Positions 6,357 through 12,169 of a stretch of DNA of 12,169 nucleotides are shown piece after piece. The stretch covers positions 1 through 12,169 of the forward strand of contig CALBJU010000176.1 of the NCBI GenBank assembly GCA_937893205.1. Reading direction: 5' to 3'. The stretch comes from an uncultured Bacteroidota bacterium (lineage in GTDB: Bacteria > Bacteroidota > Rhodothermia > Rhodothermales > UBA10348). The notes beneath the pieces were generated by a model that worked only from the letters and a program-made list of their open reading frames with translations, was not told the origin of the DNA and did no database searches. Position 1 is the first letter of the stretch; every line of letters begins with the position of its first letter. The translations under genes were made by a program, and so were the position numbers.

Positions 6357-8723
6357 ATGAACGATTCTAGATCATCATATTCTGCACTTCCGTTTCGCAA
6401 AGTGGCAGTTGTTGGAGCCGGAACGATGGGTGCGCAGATCGCCGCGCATTTCGCCAACGCTGGCCTCGAAGTTGAGCTGTTGGATATCGCTGCCCCGGAA
6501 GGCCCAAAAAATGCGATTGTGGAGGGCGCGTTCAAGCGTGCCGGAAAGCTGCGCCCCGCGCCCCTGTTCACTGCTAAAACGGCCAAACGGATCCGATTGG
6601 GAAACTTGGACGAGCACATGGACCGCCTGGCCGACGCGGAGTGGATTGTTGAAGCGGTCGTCGAGCGACTGGATATCAAGCAGTCGTTGTTCGAAAAGAT
6701 CGAAGCCGTGGCGAGCGATACAGCGATCATTTCGACCAACACCAGCGGTATTCCTATAGCCTCGATTACCAGCGATAAAAGTGCCTCGTTCCGAAGACGC
6801 TTTCTCGGCACACATTTTTTCAATCCTCCCAGATACCTCAAATTACTCGAGGTCATCCCGGGCGCCGACACCGACCCCGACATCGTAGCCAGAATATCTG
6901 AGTATGCGAGAGTTCATCTCGGAAAGGGGGTCGTGGTTGCAAAGGATTCGCCCTACTTCATCGGCAATCGAATTGGAATATTTGCCCTGCTGCTGGCGAT
7001 GTCCGAACGAAGTGAGCATGGATTCTCGATGGAAGAGGTAGATACGCTCACCGGTGAGCTGGTCGGTCATCCCAGGTCTGCTACCTTCAGAACGGCCGAC
7101 GTCGTAGGATTGGACGTGATGAAGGCAGTCATTGATAATTTGGGTGCTGCCATCGAGAACGACGAATCGAAGGCTTTATTCACCGTGCCAGCGGAGTTGG
7201 AGAAGCTCGTCGAGCAGGGCAGTCTGGGTGCCAAAACAAGAGCTGGATATTATCAAAAAGTAGACGGCGAGATCAGATCCTGGGATCCGAGCGACGAAGA
7301 GTATAAATCTGCGCCCGAATTGGACCTCCCGTCCCTTTCAGAGATCAAAGCATCTGGTGGACTGGTTTCAAGGCTCCGTGCCCTTTTTCATGATGAAACC
7401 AAGGTTGGTGATTCGTTTCGGAGGACGACACTCGGTCTTTTGGCCTACGCTGCTCGAAGAATACCAGAGATAACCGACAGCCCGGCATCGATCGACCAGG
7501 CAATCAAATGGGGCTTCGGATGGAAGATGGGCCCGTTTGAAATATGGGATGCGCTTGGAATCGACGAGGTGCGTGATCGCATGAAGGAACTGGACCTGAG
7601 CCTGCCGGATTGGGCAGCTGAGATGGATCCAGAGACCGGATTCTATCAGGTCATCGGCGACGTTCCTTCTATTTATGATCCTGAAGACGCCTCATTCACC
7701 GCGCTGAGCCTCGCGCGAGACGAAGCATCCTACTTCGCCGCCACACGCGTCATCACAGAGACTGACAGCACCCTTTTGCGTCATTTTTCGGACGACGTTG
7801 CCATCCTCGAATTCAGGTCGAAAGCCAATACTCTGGGTGCCGGGGTGATTGGGGATATTCTCGAAGCACTTTCCACCGTTGAAGCCAATCCCGATCTCCG
7901 CGGGCTGGTGATCGCAAATTCGGGTTCGAATTTCTCAGTCGGAGCCAATCTGGGCGAGGTTGGGCAAGCGCTACTCGCCGGCGAGTTCGAAGAGATTGGC
8001 AGAGCTGTCCAAAATTTCCAGAAAGCGATGGAAGCGGTGCACAATAGTTTAAAACCTGTGGTAGTTGCCTGCCACTCTCGAGTGCTGGGAGGTGCTACGG
8101 AGTTGGTGATGTCATCTCGATCTCCGTTGGCCGCCGCCGAGAGCTATATGGGACTGGTTGAACTGGGCGTCGGGCTCATTCCCGCCGGCACGGGCTGCCT
8201 TCGTCTCATGGAAAATGCATCGCGCGCCGCGCCATCGGGTCATCCGAGTGAAATCCTTTCTCTTTTGCAAAAAAGATTCCAGCAGGTGGCGATGGCCAGA
8301 GTGTCGTCGAGTGCTCAGGACGCCAAGGACATGGGTTATCTCCGCGAATCGGCCCCCATCGTGATGAGAGAAGAACGCAGATTTTTTGCAGCGGCCGCGG
8401 AGGTCGTACGATTGTCTGATCAAGGATATGCGCCACCAGTAGATGATGGGCAGGTCCACGCCTTGGGCGCTCCCGGACGTGCTGCATTTGAATCCATGGC
8501 ATATCAATTTCACCAGGGCCGCTTCATCTCCGACTACGATCTGCTCCTGGCTAAAAAACTCGCTTACGTGATGACCGGCGGAGACCTGCTCGGGGACGGG
8601 CTCATTTCCAGATCTCATGTTCTGGATCTGGAACGAGAGGCATTCATGAGTCTACTGGGAGAAAAAAACACACAGGCTCGGATTCGGAGTCTGCTTGAAA
8701 CAGGAAAACCACTGAGAAACTGA
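6357..8723 (+). CDS. fadN: FadN-type 3-hydroxyacyl-CoA dehydrogenase / enoyl-CoA hydratase fusion
   Basis: This bifunctional 788-residue enzyme hydrates enoyl-CoA and oxidises 3-hydroxyacyl-CoA with NAD. Domains run dehydrogenase first: a Rossmann motif VAVVGAGTMGAQIA (about 16-29), the active-site block LGTHFFNPP with His153 and LLEVIPG with Glu165, and a C-terminal dehydrogenase region beginning SPYFIGNRIG. A second, partial helical region (about 350-430) follows, and a crotonase-fold hydratase occupies about 460-690. In the hydratase the two catalytic glutamates appear present: Glu582 in GGATELVMS and Glu602 in YMGLVELGVG, with SVGANL as the oxyanion loop. This order is the reverse of E. 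coli FadB and matches B. subtilis FadN, which is almost the same length. ATG 6357 is 17 bp after the ligase stop, and the thiolase starts 41 bp downstream, which implies an operon. Confidence 0.94.
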   Translation: MNDSRSSYSALPFRKVAVVGAGTMGAQIAAHFANAGLEVELLDIAAPEGPKNAIVEGAFKRAGKLRPAPLFTAKTAKRIRLGNLDEHMDRLADAEWIVEAVVERLDIKQSLFEKIEAVASDTAIISTNTSGIPIASITSDKSASFRRRFLGTHFFNPPRYLKLLEVIPGADTDPDIVARISEYARVHLGKGVVVAKDSPYFIGNRIGIFALLLAMSERSEHGFSMEEVDTLTGELVGHPRSATFRTADVVGLDVMKAVIDNLGAAIENDESKALFTVPAELEKLVEQGSLGAKTRAGYYQKVDGEIRSWDPSDEEYKSAPELDLPSLSEIKASGGLVSRLRALFHDETKVGDSFRRTTLGLLAYAARRIPEITDSPASIDQAIKWGFGWKMGPFEIWDALGIDEVRDRMKELDLSLPDWAAEMDPETGFYQVIGDVPSIYDPEDASFTALSLARDEASYFAATRVITETDSTLLRHFSDDVAILEFRSKANTLGAGVIGDILEALSTVEANPDLRGLVIANSGSNFSVGANLGEVGQALLAGEFEEIGRAVQNFQKAMEAVHNSLKPVVVACHSRVLGGATELVMSSRSPLAAAESYMGLVELGVGLIPAGTGCLRLMENASRAAPSGHPSEILSLLQKRFQQVAMARVSSSAQDAKDMGYLRESAPIVMREERRFFAAAAEVVRLSDQGYAPPVDDGQVHALGAPGRAAFESMAYQFHQGRFISDYDLLLAKKLAYVMTGGDLLGDGLISRSHVLDLEREAFMSLLGEKNTQARIRSLLETGKPLRN

Positions 8724-8764
8724 ACGTGAAGTCACCGGGCAATTTGAACGGGTAGAGAAACAGA

Positions 8765-9952
8765 ATGGAAATTAAATCTTCGGCTTACATCGTATCGTCT
8801 GTGCGAACCGCAATCGGCCGAGCTCACAAGGGATCGCTGAGAACCGTCAGGCCAGAGGCTTTGGGCGGCACGGTCGTACGTGCAGCGCTTGAACGGGCAG
8901 GAGGCATCACTGCCGAACAGGTTGACGACGTGTTGATGGGCTGCGCCATGCCGGAAGGCGCTCAAGGGATGAATGTGGGGCGCCTCATCGTTCAGAAGGC
9001 AGGTTTTCCTGATTCCGTTCCGGGTGCGACCATCAATCGCTTTTGCTCCTCAGGTTTGCAGACCATTGCCATGGCTACCCAGGCGATCTCAACAGGCTTT
9101 GCGGACGTAGTAATTGCCGGAGGAGTAGAGTCGATGAGTCAGATACCAATGACAGGATTCTATTATCAGCCGGATCCCGATCTGATGACGGCCGATCCGG
9201 ATGTGTACGTTTCCATGGGCAACACAGCCGAAAACGTGGCCGAGCAATACGATGTCTCTCGTGAGGATCAGGATCGATTTGCGCTCCAATCACATACTCG
9301 AGCGCTGGCGGCGATTGAGGCAGGAGTATTTAAGGACGAGATTGTGCCTCTGGACATCGTGTTGGACGCTCCAGGAGGCGTGCCGGGCGCACGTCTGGAA
9401 AAGGTGTTTGACACAGACGAAGGTCCTCGCGCCGACACCTCTCTCGAAGCACTTGCTCGACTTCGTCCCGTATTCAGAAAATCAGGTACCGTCACAGCCG
9501 GAAATTCTTCACAAATGTCTGATGGAGCGGCGGCCAATCTACTGGTCAATGAGGAGACGCTCGAGAAATATGGCCTGACGCCCATGGCGAAATTGATTGG
9601 CTTTGCGGTAGCAGGAGTCGCACCGGAAATCATGGGTATTGGGCCCAGTGCGGCCGTTCCTAAGGTTCTCGCGCAGGTTGGCCTCAAGATTGAGGACATA
9701 GGGCTCGTGGAGCTGAACGAAGCGTTTGCTTCTCAATCCCTCGCGGTGATCAGAGAACTGGGCCTGGATGAGTCGATCGTAAACGTGAATGGTGGCGCAA
9801 TTGCGCTGGGGCACCCTCTTGGCTGCACGGGAGCTAAATTGACTGCCACGTTGATTCACGAAATGAAACGAAGGGATGTGCGTTTCGGACTCTGTACGAT
9901 GTGTATTGGCGGAGGAATGGGCGCCGCTGGTATCTTTGAACTGTGTAACTAA
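8765..9952 (+). CDS. fadA: acetyl-CoA C-acyltransferase (3-ketoacyl-CoA thiolase)
   Basis: The 395-residue thiolase II cleaves 3-ketoacyl-CoA to acetyl-CoA and a shortened acyl-CoA, closing the beta-oxidation cycle. Catalytic residues are all visible: Cys94 in NRFCSSGLQ, His350 in [16 protein letters not shown], and Cys380 in [10 protein letters not shown]. The substrate-loop region [11 protein letters not shown] and the NEAFASQ block near the C-terminal domain are also present. Length and the pairing with fadN match the Bacillus fadNA arrangement, where the two subunits act in sequence. The start at ATG 8765 is supported by the [15 protein letters not shown] opening typical of thiolases; the ribosome binding site is weak. 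The last codons (LCN-stop) fall inside the first unit of a 13-bp tandem repeat, so the C-terminal tail may have been altered by repeat expansion. Confidence 0.95.
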   Translation: MEIKSSAYIVSSVRTAIGRAHKGSLRTVRPEALGGTVVRAALERAGGITAEQVDDVLMGCAMPEGAQGMNVGRLIVQKAGFPDSVPGATINRFCSSGLQTIAMATQAISTGFADVVIAGGVESMSQIPMTGFYYQPDPDLMTADPDVYVSMGNTAENVAEQYDVSREDQDRFALQSHTRALAAIEAGVFKDEIVPLDIVLDAPGGVPGARLEKVFDTDEGPRADTSLEALARLRPVFRKSGTVTAGNSSQMSDGAAANLLVNEETLEKYGLTPMAKLIGFAVAGVAPEIMGIGPSAAVPKVLAQVGLKIEDIGLVELNEAFASQSLAVIRELGLDESIVNVNGGAIALGHPLGCTGAKLTATLIHEMKRRDVRFGLCTMCIGGGMGAAGIFELCN

Positions 9953-9992
9953 TCTGCGTACCTAATCTGTGTAACCAAACTGTGTCGCTGAA
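9941..9992 (+). repeat. four 13-bp tandem repeats across the fadA stop codon
   Basis: Four back-to-back units are CTGTGTAACTAAT (9941), CTGCGTACCTAAT (9954), CTGTGTAACCAAA (9967) and CTGTGTCGCTGAA (9980). The first carries the fadA stop codon TAA (9950-9952). A related 12-base copy, CTGTGGGCTGAA, lies at 10011-10022. Because 13 is not a multiple of three, the units shift frame from one to the next, so only the first can be coding in the fadA frame. Confidence 0.8.
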
Positions 9993-10005
9993 CGGGTTGT
10001 ACCAA

Positions 10006-10030
10006 TCAGCCTGTGGGCTGAAATTTTATT
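10006..10030 (+). terminator. weak hairpin between fadA and fadE, possible attenuator
   Basis: TCAGCC (10006-10011) pairs with GGCTGA (10016-10021) around a TGTG loop and is followed by AATTTTATT. The stem is only 6 bp and the T-run is broken, so efficient termination is unlikely; partial read-through into fadE is more plausible. Confidence 0.25.
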
Positions 10031-10034
10031 CAGC

Positions 10035-10061
10035 GTGATTTGTCGCTACAAATCGCAGGAG
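10035..10061 (+). promoter_or_regulatory. hairpin abutting the fadE ribosome binding site
   Basis: GATTTGT (10037-10043) and ACAAATC (10048-10054) form a perfect 7-bp stem with a CGCT loop, extendable by a T-G wobble and a G-C pair to 10035/10056. The Shine-Dalgarno AGGAG (10057-10061) begins immediately after it, 5 bases before the fadE ATG. It is one of the few clear Shine-Dalgarno sequences in the window. The hairpin does not cover AGGAG but could affect ribosome loading or act as an mRNA stability element. Confidence 0.4.
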
Positions 10062-10066
10062 CAAAA

Positions 10067-12169
10067 ATGACTATGGACCTGCCTTTCTATTCTTTTCTTA
10101 ACACGTTTGCACCATCCTGGTTGCCTATTACGCTGTTTGTGCTGGTATTCCTGCATCTGGGATTTCACGGCTTCGGATTGAGGTGGTGGTTGGCCCTCCT
10201 TGCTGTCATTCTGTATGGATATGGAGCCGCGGCGGGGTTGTGGATCGGGTGGGGTGTTGTTCTCGTCCTTTTCGGCCTCCCATTATTTCGTTGGTTCATC
10301 AGTTCGGCCGTCATGAAGCTGATTGAGGCGTTAGAATTTTTACCCACGATCTCCAAAACCGAGCAGGAAGCGATCGATGCCGGCACTACGTGGATCGAAG
10401 GAGAGCTCTTCTCTGGAAAGCCGGATTTCAAACGCATGTTGGCTGAAGACTATCCAGGTTTGACCGACGAGGAGCAGGCATTTATAGATGGCCCGGCCCA
10501 GGAAGTATGCGATGCCACCGATGATTGGGATGTCTTTCAGCGCAGAGATTTATCACCTGCAATATGGGAGTTACTGAAGAAACACCGCTTCTTCGGGATG
10601 ATCATTCCAAAAGAATATGGTGGGCTCGGTTTTTCGGCATCTGCCAACAGCGCGGTCGTCGGGAAGATGAACTCTGCGAATGCAGTTCTCGGAATCACCG
10701 TCATGGTGCCCAACTCGCTCGGACCTGCCGAACTGCTCATTCATTATGGGACCGAAGAGCAAAAAGATTACTATCTCCCGCGCCTGGCCTCGCATGAAGA
10801 AATCCCTGCGTTCGCGCTCACAGAGCCTGGTGCGGGCTCTGACGCCGGCGCAATGTCTGCGCGGGGAGACATCTTTCGGGGCGAAGATGGCCGCCTTATG
10901 ATTCGCCTCAACTGGAACAAGAGATACATCACGCTGGCTCCCATCTCTACGATCCTGGGACTTGCCTTTAAGTTGTACGACCCCGAAGAACTGCTGGGGC
11001 GTGGCACCGAACTCGGTATCACTTGTGCTCTTATCTCCAGCGACGCTGAGGGAGTGAACAATGGTATGCGACACGATCCGATGGGTATACCATTCTTCAA
11101 TGGGCCAACCTATGGGACGGACGTGATCGTTGATCTCGAGAAAGCAGTCATTGGCGGCGAAGCTGGCGTGGGCCTTGGGTGGCGCATGTTGATGGAATCT
11201 TTGGCGGCCGGTCGCGGCATTTCCCTTCCGGCCGTGGGTACGTACGGTACGAAGACTGTTGCTCGCGTGGCGGGAGCCCACGCGGTTGTTCGTAAACAAT
11301 TTGGTCTCTCAATTGGGCGATTTGAGGGAATTGAAGAGCCTCTGGCCCGTATCGGCGGGTACATGTACCTGCTCGATGCCGCCCGGCGTTATACAAATGG
11401 TGCCCTTAACAAGGGCGCCAAGCCGGCTGTCGTGACCGCCATAATGAAGTACAACGCGACCGAGCTGTATCGCGAAGCGATCAATGACGGGATGGACATC
11501 CTTGGGGGCAATGCAATTTCCAGAGGGCCTCGAAACGCACTGGCTCACGCATATATCAACACTCCCATTGGAGTGACGGTTGAGGGCGCAAATATTCTGA
11601 CACGAACACTGATAATATTCGGTCAGGGCGCAATCCGCTCCCATCCCTTCGTACTGCAGGAGGTGAGGGCTCTCGAGGCGGGGGACGTGGCAGCGTTCGA
11701 TCGGGCATTCTGGGGCCACATTGGCATGGTTGTTCAAAACACGTTTCGGGCCATTCTTCTTTCGCTCACCCGGGGACGTCTCGCCGCCGTTCCGGTTGGA
11801 GGACCCGCTGCCCGCTACTTCAGAAAACTTGCGTGGGCTTCAGCGTCATTCAGCATTATGGCCGACCTCGCGCTCGGAATGATGGGTGGTACCCTGAAGA
11901 GGAAAGAGAAGATTACCGGGCGTTTTGCAGATATTTTTTCATGGATGTATTTGGCGTCTGCAACCCTCAAACGTTTTGAATCCGAAGGCCGTCGCAAGGA
12001 GGACGAACCCCTTCTACGGTGGGTGATGGATACCGCATTTTTCCGGATGCAGACGGCATTTGATGAACTGCTTAATAGCCTCCGACTTCCGGTCATCAGC
12101 TGGTTTTTTCGCGGCCCGATAGGGATATGGTCTCGCATTAATCGCCTCTCCTCTGGGCCCTCAGACTCA
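10067..12169 (+). CDS. fadE: membrane-anchored acyl-CoA dehydrogenase, E. coli FadE type (3' end outside window)
   Basis: The frame is open for 701 codons to the window end without a stop; E. coli FadE has 814 residues, so roughly the last hundred are probably missing. FadE makes trans-2-enoyl-CoA from acyl-CoA using FAD. The N-terminus has about three hydrophobic segments (residues 19-33, 39-57, 57-78), as in membrane-bound FadE. Blocks closely similar to E. coli FadE follow: EAIDAGTTWIEGELFSGKPD, HRFFGMIIPKEYGGL (about 173-187), MVPNSLGPAELL, ALTEPGAGSDAGA (about 250-262), LNWNKRYITLAP, GRFEGIEEPLARI, and TVEGANILTR, whose Glu506 is the expected catalytic base. The C-terminal part corresponds to the DUF1974 region. 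ATG 10067 has a good AGGAG 5 bases upstream. The 114-bp gap from fadA is the largest inside the operon and holds repeats and hairpins. Confidence 0.95.
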   Translation, partial: MTMDLPFYSFLNTFAPSWLPITLFVLVFLHLGFHGFGLRWWLALLAVILYGYGAAAGLWIGWGVVLVLFGLPLFRWFISSAVMKLIEALEFLPTISKTEQEAIDAGTTWIEGELFSGKPDFKRMLAEDYPGLTDEEQAFIDGPAQEVCDATDDWDVFQRRDLSPAIWELLKKHRFFGMIIPKEYGGLGFSASANSAVVGKMNSANAVLGITVMVPNSLGPAELLIHYGTEEQKDYYLPRLASHEEIPAFALTEPGAGSDAGAMSARGDIFRGEDGRLMIRLNWNKRYITLAPISTILGLAFKLYDPEELLGRGTELGITCALISSDAEGVNNGMRHDPMGIPFFNGPTYGTDVIVDLEKAVIGGEAGVGLGWRMLMESLAAGRGISLPAVGTYGTKTVARVAGAHAVVRKQFGLSIGRFEGIEEPLARIGGYMYLLDAARRYTNGALNKGAKPAVVTAIMKYNATELYREAINDGMDILGGNAISRGPRNALAHAYINTPIGVTVEGANILTRTLIIFGQGAIRSHPFVLQEVRALEAGDVAAFDRAFWGHIGMVVQNTFRAILLSLTRGRLAAVPVGGPAARYFRKLAWASASFSIMADLALGMMGGTLKRKEKITGRFADIFSWMYLASATLKRFESEGRRKEDEPLLRWVMDTAFFRMQTAFDELLNSLRLPVISWFFRGPIGIWSRINRLSSGPSDS

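Overview
The window is a stretch of a bacterial chromosome, most likely from the Bacteroidota/Rhodothermota side of the tree (Rhodothermia- or Balneolia-like). The RpoC C-terminus reads like that group, most starts lack a clear Shine-Dalgarno sequence, and a lipoprotein-type envelope gene is present. Base composition is moderate and looks uniform. I see no transposase, phage gene, RNA gene or CRISPR array.

Layout. 1-1343: 3' end of rpoC, followed by a strong intrinsic terminator (1414-1451). 1595-1912: small two-helix membrane protein of unknown role. 1968-2915, minus strand: lipoprotein with a phosphodiester glycosidase (NAGPA-type) domain, convergent with the small gene. 3066-3525: remnant of a DUF4097-type beta-repeat protein. 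It lacks its N-terminus and appears frameshifted at a T7 run, and it ends in a second strong terminator (3551-3584). 3594-3751: intergenic region with phased degenerate 20-bp repeats and a palindrome. 3752 to the window end: a fatty-acid beta-oxidation cluster on the plus strand.

The cluster encodes a TetR/AcrR regulator, a long-chain acyl-CoA synthetase (fadD-like), a FadN-type 3-hydroxyacyl-CoA dehydrogenase/enoyl-CoA hydratase fusion, a FadA thiolase, and a membrane-anchored E. coli-type FadE acyl-CoA dehydrogenase cut by the window end. Together they activate fatty acids to acyl-CoA (FadD), oxidise to enoyl-CoA (FadE), hydrate and oxidise to 3-ketoacyl-CoA (FadN), and cleave to acetyl-CoA (FadA). 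That is a full cycle apart from the electron acceptor and auxiliary isomerases. The TetR protein is the obvious candidate regulator, and the repeats and palindrome just upstream of it are candidate operators.

I do not see an undescribed gene system. The unusual signals are non-coding or decay-related: the 20-bp periodic array before tetR, a 13-bp tandem repeat spanning the fadA stop codon, a hairpin abutting the fadE ribosome binding site, and the frameshifted DUF4097 gene.
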